Assembly: GCA_963934015.1 (NCBI GenBank)
Contig: CAWVWT010000009.1
Coordinates: 1 to 59,884, forward strand
Reading direction: 5' to 3'
Length of the DNA: 59,884 nt
Origin: MGIIb-P sp963934015
Lineage (GTDB): Archaea > Thermoplasmatota > Poseidoniia > Poseidoniales > Thalassarchaeaceae
The notes beneath the pieces are model-generated. The model searched no databases. It worked only from the letters and a program-made list of their open reading frames with translations, and was not told where the DNA came from. Positions 8,195-15,870 of the stretch are shown here, piece by piece (position 1 is the stretch's first letter; each line of letters starts with the position of its first letter). Both the position numbers and the translations under genes were made by a program.

Positions 8195-8761
8195 ATGATG
8201 CGCCGTTTGCTCGTCCTCATTCTCGCGCTTTCACTTTGCCTTCCTTTCGCAATCGCGGCAGATGACGCAGGTGTGAACCGAATTATCGATATTAATGGGA
8301 CTCCCATCGATTCTATTCTCACACCAGAAGTGTCCACAGATGGGGTAGATTTCACCATCATCCTGACTCTTTCCGACGAGGCTGCTGCGAATGGGACCAC
8401 TATCGAATGGACGGTCCAGCAATGCATCAATAGTGGAGTTTGTAATCCACCCGAAAAAATTGCCATGAATAGTTCGGGGAATAATTGGACCAGTACTATT
8501 ACTCCCGTAGAAACACATTCTTACGTCAATTACGACATTGTTCTAACCTATGCGAGTGGTGAAGATGAAAAGTTCCCTGAGAAAGGCTTTTCCGAGGGTG
8601 GCAAGGTGTGGTCAGATTGCTGGGTTTCCGGTCAAAACAGTGGTGGAAATAATTGCCCTGATACCGTTGTATTAGAACCTGAACCAATGCCAGCACCCGC
8701 ATTGATAGCCACGATTATCATTGGACTATCAGCTGCCTTGTTGGCCAAGCGCGATGACTAA
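8195..8761 (+). CDS. Secreted protein with C-terminal sorting-signal-like anchor
   Basis: Unrecognised extracytoplasmic protein of about 188 aa. The N-terminus MMRRLLVLILALSLCLPFAIAA is a clear signal peptide. The body is probably beta-rich, with Cys residues in CINSGVCNPP and DCWVSGQNSGGNNCP that may form disulphides. The C-terminus is Pro-rich (EPEPMPAPA), then one hydrophobic helix (LIATIIIGLSAALLA), then KRDD. This tripartite tail resembles archaeosortase substrates or a simple membrane anchor. An in-frame ATG at 8090 would add 35 residues before the signal peptide and looks less likely. Confidence 0.7.
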   Translation: MMRRLLVLILALSLCLPFAIAADDAGVNRIIDINGTPIDSILTPEVSTDGVDFTIILTLSDEAAANGTTIEWTVQQCINSGVCNPPEKIAMNSSGNNWTSTITPVETHSYVNYDIVLTYASGEDEKFPEKGFSEGGKVWSDCWVSGQNSGGNNCPDTVVLEPEPMPAPALIATIIIGLSAALLAKRDD

Positions 8762-8768
8762 GCGTCGC

Positions 8769-8801
8769 CGGTGAGGGGAGTCGGCTCACCGTAGGTGAGC
8801 C
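8769..8801 (+). promoter_or_regulatory. Two mutually exclusive hairpins in the pepC leader
   Basis: Hairpin 1 is CGGTGAG (8769-8775) with CTCACCG (8785-8791), 7 bp. Hairpin 2 is GGCTCACC (8783-8790) with GGTGAGCC (8794-8801), 8 bp with loop GTA. They share CTCACC, so only one can form. Hairpin 2 covers the SD-like GGTGA and ends 1 nt before the ATG at 8803. Confidence 0.65.
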
Positions 8802-8802
8802 A

Positions 8803-10134
8803 ATGGGTAAGACGATTACAAGAAAACAAGTTTCTGCATTGAAGAAAGATTTCGCCGCGAACCCAGCAAACAAGGTGGCACAAAACGCTGTAACAAACGT
8901 CCAATTACCTGATTTGACATTGAATCGGGAACTGATTCAGAACATGGACTCCACATTTAGCATCAAACTGGATGACTGGAAGGTGACCTCGCAGAAAAGG
9001 AGTGGGCGTTGTTGGCTGTTTGCAGCCCTTAACCTGTTCAGGGTTGGTGCAATGAAGAAGATGAAACTCAAGAATTTTGAGTTTAGTCAGGCGCACATCC
9101 ACTTCTGGGATAAATTCGAGCGATCTAACCATCTGCTTGAGGCTATCATTGAAACTGCTGATCGTCCCGTCGATGATCGTACCATCCACTTCCTACTCTC
9201 TGATCCAATCGGCGATGGAGGGCAATGGAACATGGCAATGAATTTGATTCGTAAATATGGCCTAGTTCCCAAGTCAGCCTATCCAGAATCTCACACAAGC
9301 AGTGCAACTCGCTGGATGAATACCGAATTGAAGAATATCCTAAGAACATCAGCTTGTGAGATTAGAAGCATACTCAACGAAGGTGGGACTACTGATGACG
9401 CCCGTGAACACAAGGAAAAGCGAATTGCTGACATTTGGAACATGCTGTGCATTCACCTTGGCACGCCGCCTGAAACATTTGATTGGCAGTGGCGCGACAA
9501 GGACAACAAATTCCATCGGATGGGTGAAATGACGCCGAAACAGTTCGCGGAAGAGTATGTTGATATCGATTGGGAAAATTACGTTTGTATTGTCAACGAC
9601 CCTCGTAATGAATACTACCGAACCTATACTGTCGACTACTTACAGAACGTCGCTGGTGGGCCGCCTGTAGTCTACCTCAATGTTCCAAGCAAGGAAATGA
9701 AAGCGGTGACACAGAAGTTACTCGAGGATGGGCTTCCCGTCTGGATGGGATGCGATGTCGGCAAGGAAATGGAACGCAAAAAAGGACTATGGGATGCGAA
9801 TCTATTCGATGTTGAAGGGTTATACGGAGTCGAATATGGCATGGACAAAGCAGACAGGCTACGCCACAATCAGACAATGATGACCCATGCAATGTTGTTC
9901 ACAGGGGTCGATGTAGTCAATGGTAAAGCCCGACGATGGAGGGTTGAAAATTCATGGGGTGGCGACACTGGGCAGAAAGGATACTACACGATGAATGACA
10001 GTTGGTATGATGAGCATATGTTCGAAATTGCGGCTCCAATTTCTTATCTCAACGAGAAGATGGTGGCCGGACTTCAAGGTGAAACTGTGGTGCTTCCAGC
10101 CTGGGATCCAATGGGTTCTCTGGCGCAAGGCTAA
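8803..10134 (+). CDS. pepC: Aminopeptidase C / bleomycin hydrolase (peptidase C1B)
   Basis: Papain-fold cysteine aminopeptidase that forms hexameric self-compartmentalising cages. The active-site Cys is in SGRCWLFAALN, the His in MTHAMLFTGV and the Asn in WRVENSWGGD, all in the expected order. 443 aa is the normal length for PepC/BLMH. The C-terminal arm that enters the active site in this family is present as AWDPMGSLAQG. The family is mostly bacterial and eukaryotic, so this looks like a gene acquired by an ancestor. It has the strongest start-abutting hairpin on the plus strand, with a competing upstream hairpin. Confidence 0.93.
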   Translation: MGKTITRKQVSALKKDFAANPANKVAQNAVTNVQLPDLTLNRELIQNMDSTFSIKLDDWKVTSQKRSGRCWLFAALNLFRVGAMKKMKLKNFEFSQAHIHFWDKFERSNHLLEAIIETADRPVDDRTIHFLLSDPIGDGGQWNMAMNLIRKYGLVPKSAYPESHTSSATRWMNTELKNILRTSACEIRSILNEGGTTDDAREHKEKRIADIWNMLCIHLGTPPETFDWQWRDKDNKFHRMGEMTPKQFAEEYVDIDWENYVCIVNDPRNEYYRTYTVDYLQNVAGGPPVVYLNVPSKEMKAVTQKLLEDGLPVWMGCDVGKEMERKKGLWDANLFDVEGLYGVEYGMDKADRLRHNQTMMTHAMLFTGVDVVNGKARRWRVENSWGGDTGQKGYYTMNDSWYDEHMFEIAAPISYLNEKMVAGLQGETVVLPAWDPMGSLAQG

Positions 10135-11030
10135 ATCCAATCTGCAACTTTTCGAAGACACTGTTTAGACTCAGGAATAAACGACCCGAACAACCACCAA
10201 TCGTGAAACATTCCGGGCCAAATATCAACTTCGACATCTACACCAGCGGCAGCAGCATTTTCGCCAACCTTTCGACTATCATCTAGCAATACTTCTCGAT
10301 CCCCAACGAGGATGAGGGTTCGAGGTAAGTCTGTGAAATCTCCAAATATAGGAGATATTGATGGGTCCTTTTTGTCAAACGCATCAGAAACATAGTGGTT
10401 GGCACAATCATTCGTAATTGTGCGATGAACCATCGAATCTTTACTGGCGTTCATTTCATAGGTTTGCGAAGAACAGGTCAAATCAGTCCATGGAGAAAAC
10501 AAAACCGCTGCATCAGGAAGCCGATAGCCTTCATCTCGTAAACGCATCATTAAGGCGAGGCTCAAACCACCACCTGCTGAATCTCCACTGAGAATAATTT
10601 GACGATCTGGGTTGTCATTAACGATCGACTTCCAAGCTTTTGTCGCATCGTCTAGAGCAGCTGGGTATGGGTGCTTAGGTGCCAAACGATAGTCGATAGA
10701 ATGAATGGTGCATGAGGTCATTTTGGATAGATTGGCCAAACCAATCCGATGGGTGGTGTTTGAGGAGCCGATGCAATAACCACCGCCATGGAGAAATACA
10801 AAAATTGTATCTAGACGTACATTCTTCTTTGGGCTGAAAGTCACACCAGGAACATCATCATACTGATTTTTCTTGGTTTTAATACCAAATGGGCTGAACA
10901 ATTTCGATACCGGCCATGTTTGAAGATTGAGGTAGAATCGAACCGTCGAAGGAGTGGGACGACACAAACGGTAGAGAGTCTTGTGCGGGCGTAGAGTGAA
11001 AGTGGATACCAAAGCACTTCGAAGGCTCAC
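10131..11030 (-). CDS. Alpha/beta hydrolase, hormone-sensitive-lipase-type esterase
   Basis: Carboxylesterase of the HSL (family IV) group. The oxyanion motif FLHGGGYCIGS, the nucleophile elbow GDSAGGG, the Asp segment LVGDREVLLDDS and the His segment FHDWWLF are all visible, so the catalytic triad is complete. About 300 aa, normal. Start: the longest frame begins at a TTG inside the upstream gene. I prefer GTG 11030, which has GGGTGAT a few bases upstream overlapping the preceding stop. It overlaps the pepC stop by 4 bp at its 3' end (convergent). The natural ester substrate is unknown. Confidence 0.87.
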   Translation of the reverse strand: MSLRSALVSTFTLRPHKTLYRLCRPTPSTVRFYLNLQTWPVSKLFSPFGIKTKKNQYDDVPGVTFSPKKNVRLDTIFVFLHGGGYCIGSSNTTHRIGLANLSKMTSCTIHSIDYRLAPKHPYPAALDDATKAWKSIVNDNPDRQIILSGDSAGGGLSLALMMRLRDEGYRLPDAAVLFSPWTDLTCSSQTYEMNASKDSMVHRTITNDCANHYVSDAFDKKDPSISPIFGDFTDLPRTLILVGDREVLLDDSRKVGENAAAAGVDVEVDIWPGMFHDWWLFGSFIPESKQCLRKVADWI

Positions 11031-11034
11031 AGAA

Positions 11035-11448
11035 TCACCCAGCCCAGTGTTCACACAGGCGTTCAATCAGCCGCCGTGCAGGGATACCCCACTGGACGAT
11101 GGTGACTGAGGCTTCACTTCTATCATCAGCTAATTTTCCTTCTTCAAAGCCAGGTGCACCCAAATCAGAAGGTACAAGCGGTAGTTTCTCCCCACCACTT
11201 AACACAGTAATTTGGACGCCGTTCTCTTTCGCTTTACGTGTAATCAATTCTGAACCTTGGTATCCTTCTGCTTGCAACAATCGTGCGATGGCTTCCATCA
11301 ACTGTTCGACTGGATCTGTGCCGATACCTGAAGGTAAACCTTCAGAGTCACCAATTGAGGGGCCATATGCATCGAGGAATGGGAGATCTTGATCGTGCTG
11401 TGCGAGTAAATCATCGAGACCTCGGCCCAAAACGCGTTTTTTCGACAT
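11035..11448 (-). CDS. Small ParA-partner candidate with ParB-like N-terminal motif
   Basis: 137 aa starting MSKKRVLGRGLDDLLAQHD. This closely matches the N-terminal peptide of bacterial ParB/Spo0J proteins (typically K-x-GLGRGLDALL), the segment known to bind ParA and stimulate its ATPase through a basic residue. The rest lacks the ParB CTPase and helix-turn-helix domains. It instead has a helical part (DPVEQLMEAIARLLQAEGYQGSELITRKAKENG) and a C-terminal WGIPARRLIERLCEHW. It starts 5 nt after the parA stop on the same strand, so an operon partner role is likely. Function is inferred. Confidence 0.7.
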   Translation of the reverse strand: MSKKRVLGRGLDDLLAQHDQDLPFLDAYGPSIGDSEGLPSGIGTDPVEQLMEAIARLLQAEGYQGSELITRKAKENGVQITVLSGGEKLPLVPSDLGAPGFEEGKLADDRSEASVTIVQWGIPARRLIERLCEHWAG

Positions 11449-11453
11449 GCGTG

Positions 11454-12383
11454 TCACTCCAAGGTGAGATTCCACCTTTGAGCCAAATTAGTCGCAAGGT
11501 CGCGATAATCCTTCCCTCCATTTGATTCAGGAGCATGAATATGAATTGGAATGCCTTCGCTGGGTGCTTCAGCAAGCTTGATGTTTCGTCGAATCGGAGG
11601 CTCAACAATCAAATCTCCAAATGTTTCCTTCAACTGTCCTTGAACCTGACTATTGAGTAGAGTTGGGGCATGCATTGTCATCATTACACCATCAAATCCA
11701 AGATTGGGATTGAGGCGGCGACGAACTTCACGGATAGTGGCCGATAACATGGCGACACCTTCCAAGGCAAAAAATTCAGTTTGAACCGGTACGAGGACCG
11801 CATCGCTAGCAACAAGGGCATTGATGGTCACCAAGCCCAAACTAGGGGCTGTATCGAGTAAAATGAGGTCGTAATGTGGCAAGAGGGTCTCAAGACCTTC
11901 GGATAGGCAACGCTCACGGCCGAGGCGTGTAGAAAGTTCCTGCTCAAGACCAACCAATGATCGCTCACCCACGACAAGGTGAAGGCCTGGAATAGCCGTT
12001 GCATGACGACAAGAGGCGGCCTGTTCAGGTTTGGTAAAAAGGGTTCGAGTGGTATGCATGACACGACTTTTGTCAATTCCTAAACCGGTTGCACAATTTC
12101 CCTGCTGATCGCAATCAACCACCAAAACACGGACACCATGAAGGGCAAGATGAGTCGCGACGTTGATCACTGTCGTTGTTTTTCCAACACCGCCTTTCTG
12201 ATTCATAATCGTAACAACTCTACCTCGATTTGGCGGAGTTGGACCTGCTCTGGGGAGCTCGATTTCCCGACGAGGTTCTGCAGAACTCAAAGGGTCTGAT
12301 TGAGGGTCTACAATTTCCTCTTCGGTGAATTCTACCACCAAGGGCGCTACGACCGCCTCTGGCAGAATATCTTCCTCATCCAT
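11454..12383 (-). CDS. parA: ParA-family chromosome-partitioning ATPase
   Basis: Deviant Walker-type ATPase that binds DNA cooperatively and segregates chromosomes or positions cargo. The deviant Walker A is NQKGGVGKTTTVINVATHLA, Walker A' is VLVVDCDQQGNCATGLG and Walker B is YDLILLDTAPSLG. Further conserved parts are VPVQTEFFALEGVAML and RRNIKLAEAPSEGIPI, typical of Soj/ParA rather than MinD, and there is no MinD amphipathic tail. An acidic N-terminal extension of about 50 residues (DEEDILPEAVVAPLVVEFTEEEI) precedes the fold. The start was trimmed to MDEED. It is followed after 5 nt by the ParB-peptide protein and preceded by the SAP membrane protein gene. Confidence 0.93.
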   Translation of the reverse strand: MDEEDILPEAVVAPLVVEFTEEEIVDPQSDPLSSAEPRREIELPRAGPTPPNRGRVVTIMNQKGGVGKTTTVINVATHLALHGVRVLVVDCDQQGNCATGLGIDKSRVMHTTRTLFTKPEQAASCRHATAIPGLHLVVGERSLVGLEQELSTRLGRERCLSEGLETLLPHYDLILLDTAPSLGLVTINALVASDAVLVPVQTEFFALEGVAMLSATIREVRRRLNPNLGFDGVMMTMHAPTLLNSQVQGQLKETFGDLIVEPPIRRNIKLAEAPSEGIPIHIHAPESNGGKDYRDLATNLAQRWNLTLE

Positions 12384-12466
12384 GATACATCCCACTTGCG
12401 TCCGCTCTTGTAGCACTCTTGAGGCTGACGGGGTAAATCAGGGAGGATATGACGATTTATCGCTCA

Positions 12467-14506
12467 TCAAGTAGGACTCGAAGTCAGAACCCAACCTGCC
12501 ATTCGTCCTGTTTCGGCATCCATTCCAACTCGAAGACTATGTTCGATATCACCTGATGACCAAGTTCGTTCAAGATACACTGTAACTTTACCACCCATGA
12601 TATCGAATTCGTCCAACCATTCCGAAACTGCATTCTCTTCAGGTACGACCAGCACATAACCAATTTGAACATCATCACGGAGGTTTCCATTGGACATGAT
12701 TTGTGGGTGTAAATTCGGATAGTAAGTGGATGAAACCATACGGCTCTCTAGCGATGCCAATTTGTGTGTTTGAGGAATCTGATCGCGAGAATGTTCTGGT
12801 TTCTCATCTGCCGTGAAGAAACCATCACCCGAATTGTAGCAATTTTCGCCACCTGGCCATGCGACACGAACCCACCCCGCGTCACTAGAACTAATCCATG
12901 ATAAGTTCCATATCGGATCGCTGCCTGTTCTGTCATCCTTGGCAGCAAAGACGTAGCCGTCAGCACCAAGAGCAGTATTGGCATCTGGGAATGCCGCTGC
13001 ATCCGCCATCACACAACTCACTGCTTTCTCAAGATTGAAACGGCTTGAAGAATTATCTGGCATGTGATTCAGCCAAGATACTCGCTGGGTTGCCGATGGT
13101 TTACCATCTGAACTCTCGGGACGAGTAGCATAGTATGTCTGCCAATCTAATAGCTCGTTTCCTCGCTTAAAAGATGTCTGTTCCAGGGTATATTTCACTA
13201 CAAATTTACCTTCAGGGAATGTAAGGTCAATCGCTTCAGATTCTGTGAATGAACAACCGGATTCTGTTTTAGATTTGTCAATGGATATATCGACTGTTTG
13301 TTTGGCAGCCAAGGGTTGTCCGGGTATGGCCCAAAGTACCATTTCTGCTCGTCCCAAGCATTCGCCGATTTTGATATGGTGCATTCTGATTTGGATGGCA
13401 TCTTGTCCCCCAATGGTACTTGTTGATCCTACTTCCCAGCCCCAATATCCATCATCTGTTTCTCCAGTCAACCCTTGTTCAAGGATTGTCAATCCAAAGA
13501 TATCATAGAGATTTACCGGATGCATTGGCAATACTGCTGCACCAATTAGTTCTGAAATTGTATCCGAACCAATCAATCCATCGAATGTGGTTGCCTCTGA
13601 ACTGAAGGATTGTCCTTCTGAATCAACAAAATTGAGTGAAGTTTCCGAACGTAATAAACTTCGTTCTGTGATTTCATGCCACTGATTGACTTCGATATCC
13701 AACTGATTGTTTCTTCGCAACCATTCAAGAGAACTACAACTATCTTGATTAATGGCAGACCAAGTATATCCTGAGAGATCTGCACTGAGATCATAGTTGA
13801 GATTTGATTGGACGGTGTTCCACGTTCGTCCATAGGCATCTTTGGCCATTACTGCCCCTTCAAGATCTGTGTTACTTGGATCAACAAGATCGCTGATGTC
13901 CCCATCGGTAATCGATGATGACCCAGTTCCTGTGAATTCAATACGGAGTTCATCACAGACATCATCCAATGCACTGGGGGACATTGCATCCCGTAACAAG
14001 GCGACCATTTCATCTCCATCTGCGAGAAGCAATCCATTGCTCACAGTGAATTGTAAATCATCACCATAACGAGAAGGGGCTGTTTGATTGACAGTGGCCC
14101 CATTGCTAAGATACCACCATCCACCTGCCCCTGCCAGCAATAATACAACGAGGATGGTTGCAATGATTGTTCCATCCTTGTACCATATAGTTCGCGGAAT
14201 GAATGGAGATGATGCCATTTTGATTGAACTTGATACGGTTTCGATAATCTCAGTTTCAAGTTCTTCTTCATCAAGAATTTCGGCTTCAAATACTTCAGCC
14301 TCCAGAATTTCATCCTTACCAAATCCTTCTTCGGAAGTAATATCATCGTCGTCATCGTCGTCGAGTATGAGAACATCTTCATCCTCTTCTGAATCGATAA
14401 TTCGGGCAATGAGATCTGCCTTTTTCCCACTGATGGTTAAACCCATTTCTTTGAGGTGAACCTTCAACTCTGCAACTGTCAGCGCAGAGAGTTCGTCCTC
14501 GTCCAT
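12467..14506 (-). CDS. Membrane protein with cytoplasmic SAP domain
   Basis: 679 aa. Residues about 7-40 (LSALTVAELKVHLKEMGLTISGKKADLIARI) form a SAP domain, a helix-hairpin-helix-like DNA-binding fold. A long acidic linker with DDDDDD follows, then one membrane helix around residues 107-133 (TIIATILVVLLLAGAGGWWYLS). The remaining ~540 residues should lie outside the cell and have no family I recognise. The topology would tether DNA to the membrane. The gene is directly upstream of parA in the same direction. The leader has a perfect 9-bp triloop hairpin 2 nt before the ATG. The SAP call is from pattern and should be moderately safe. Confidence 0.75.
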   Translation of the reverse strand: MDEDELSALTVAELKVHLKEMGLTISGKKADLIARIIDSEEDEDVLILDDDDDDDITSEEGFGKDEILEAEVFEAEILDEEELETEIIETVSSSIKMASSPFIPRTIWYKDGTIIATILVVLLLAGAGGWWYLSNGATVNQTAPSRYGDDLQFTVSNGLLLADGDEMVALLRDAMSPSALDDVCDELRIEFTGTGSSSITDGDISDLVDPSNTDLEGAVMAKDAYGRTWNTVQSNLNYDLSADLSGYTWSAINQDSCSSLEWLRRNNQLDIEVNQWHEITERSLLRSETSLNFVDSEGQSFSSEATTFDGLIGSDTISELIGAAVLPMHPVNLYDIFGLTILEQGLTGETDDGYWGWEVGSTSTIGGQDAIQIRMHHIKIGECLGRAEMVLWAIPGQPLAAKQTVDISIDKSKTESGCSFTESEAIDLTFPEGKFVVKYTLEQTSFKRGNELLDWQTYYATRPESSDGKPSATQRVSWLNHMPDNSSSRFNLEKAVSCVMADAAAFPDANTALGADGYVFAAKDDRTGSDPIWNLSWISSSDAGWVRVAWPGGENCYNSGDGFFTADEKPEHSRDQIPQTHKLASLESRMVSSTYYPNLHPQIMSNGNLRDDVQIGYVLVVPEENAVSEWLDEFDIMGGKVTVYLERTWSSGDIEHSLRVGMDAETGRMAGWVLTSSPT

Positions 14507-14508
14507 GG

Positions 14509-14529
14509 GCCATCCTCAGAGAGGATGGC
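14509..14529 (-). promoter_or_regulatory. Perfect 9-bp triloop hairpin abutting the SAP gene start
   Basis: On the mRNA strand, GCCATCCTC and GAGGATGGC pair perfectly around the loop TCT, and the stem ends 2 nt before the ATG (14506). The 3' arm contains the SD-like GAGGA. Confidence 0.65.
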
Positions 14530-14592
14530 AATGCCTGTCGCTTTCAACCTCTTCGCTCAACGTGTAAACCAACACCGCGTTCTGAATCGATT

Positions 14593-15762
14593 TCAGACAT
14601 TCCGCATGGCATCAATTTGCTCTTGCGTCCAACCGGCTCCGAGTAGTTGTTCATCGGTCCATTCTGTTGCTGTATTCTCAGTTTCTGCGGGTTCCCCCTC
14701 AGAGGCAGCAGCACCTTGTTCAGGTGTCGCAGCTGCTTCAGCCAAGGTTTGACCCTCAATATTGGAGGCGTCTGCATCTTCTGGTGTATCAACTTCAGGC
14801 ACACCCAACTGGTCACCCCGTTGTTCGGCTTCTGCCGCTTCAAGGACCTCTTCCTCGACCTTCTTCTCAGGGCGGCCTTCTGGATACTTGAGTTCCTTGT
14901 ATGCTTTACCGGTCTTCTGTGCGCCGATGAAAGCGAATCCAGCCATCAGGAAGGTGATGAGTCCCACGGGTACCGTGAACATACGTGGCCAGTAGATTGC
15001 CACTTCGATATCCATGGTTGCAAGTGTACCGGGATTGTCAACAGGATTTACCCATTCAACGAGAATGCATTTCTGGCCCGGTTGAGTGTAAAGAGTGAAT
15101 TCAATCTGTTCACCTGGTGGGAGAGAAATTTCATTGAGGTGCCACGAATCGTCTGGCAGTGATTCGTGGGTGGGTAATACTCCACAAGCACCATCAAACA
15201 TACCTGCCTTGAAATCCGTAGATCCTGTGTTACGATAGGACACAAAGGTAACATCGACCCGAACAGCAGAAGTTGAACCCATGTCAGGTAGGGGCGGGGG
15301 GATGTAGATGTTCATGTGTGCTGAACTAGCATTGGTTGAACCATCCCATATTTTGTCACGATATTCCTCGTCACTACCATCACGAATCCATTCCTCTGCT
15401 TCATTTGGGCTCATCTGAGCCTGTGGATTATCTGAGACATCTCCATGAATTGGCCCCGGGAAAAATGAGAACACACCCAAAATTACTGTAACTGCCAAGA
15501 AGAGATAAACATTGATTCGAGCACTATTGCGCTTTTTCTCGAGCATCTCAAGGCGATCTTCACGGCCTTGGCGGCGAGCGCGTGCATCTTCAATCTCAGC
15601 AAGGGGGTCAAATTGAGATGGATTATCGGTAGGTGAGCCACTAGGACCGGCAACTGGGGGGCCAGAAGGACCCGCTACATCAGGGGCTCCAGTGGGGCCA
15701 GCGACGGGCGAACCAGAGGGGCCGGCGACGGGCTGCATGAATTGTCGACTACCGTATGCCAT
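14593..15762 (-). CDS. Membrane protein with Gly-Pro-Ser repeats
   Basis: 389 aa, family not recognised. The N-terminus has about four copies of a VAGPSGSP-type repeat (residues 11-44), then a charged coiled-coil-like segment. A membrane helix follows (NVYLFLAVTVILGVFSFF), then an extracytoplasmic domain of about 150 aa with two Cys, and a second helix (VPVGLITFLMAGFAFIGAQ). The cytoplasmic tail is acidic and ends in WTDEQLLGAGWTQEQIDAM, a short helical motif. It lies upstream of the SAP and parA genes on the same strand. Both termini should face the cytoplasm. Confidence 0.65.
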   Translation of the reverse strand: MAYGSRQFMQPVAGPSGSPVAGPTGAPDVAGPSGPPVAGPSGSPTDNPSQFDPLAEIEDARARRQGREDRLEMLEKKRNSARINVYLFLAVTVILGVFSFFPGPIHGDVSDNPQAQMSPNEAEEWIRDGSDEEYRDKIWDGSTNASSAHMNIYIPPPLPDMGSTSAVRVDVTFVSYRNTGSTDFKAGMFDGACGVLPTHESLPDDSWHLNEISLPPGEQIEFTLYTQPGQKCILVEWVNPVDNPGTLATMDIEVAIYWPRMFTVPVGLITFLMAGFAFIGAQKTGKAYKELKYPEGRPEKKVEEEVLEAAEAEQRGDQLGVPEVDTPEDADASNIEGQTLAEAAATPEQGAAASEGEPAETENTATEWTDEQLLGAGWTQEQIDAMRNV

Positions 15763-15870
15763 TTCAAAGCCTCGCTTCTCGCACGCGCGCGAGCGAGTGT
15801 GCGAGCGGGCGCGCGGTCACGCGGTTTTCATGCGTAGAACTCAAAGAGGATGCGGTTCCGCCCCGATTCG
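15763..15870. promoter_or_regulatory. Divergent promoter region, CG-alternating
   Basis: 108 bp between two divergent starts. It contains a run rich in alternating CG (15778-15820) with CTCGCAC and GTGCGAG as a 7-bp inverted repeat. No confident TATA box assigned. Confidence 0.35.

Noticed and set aside
14338..14370. Run of TCATCG-type triplets looking like a microsatellite
   Set aside because: It encodes the Asp-rich acidic linker of the SAP membrane protein and varies in codons, so it is coding low complexity.
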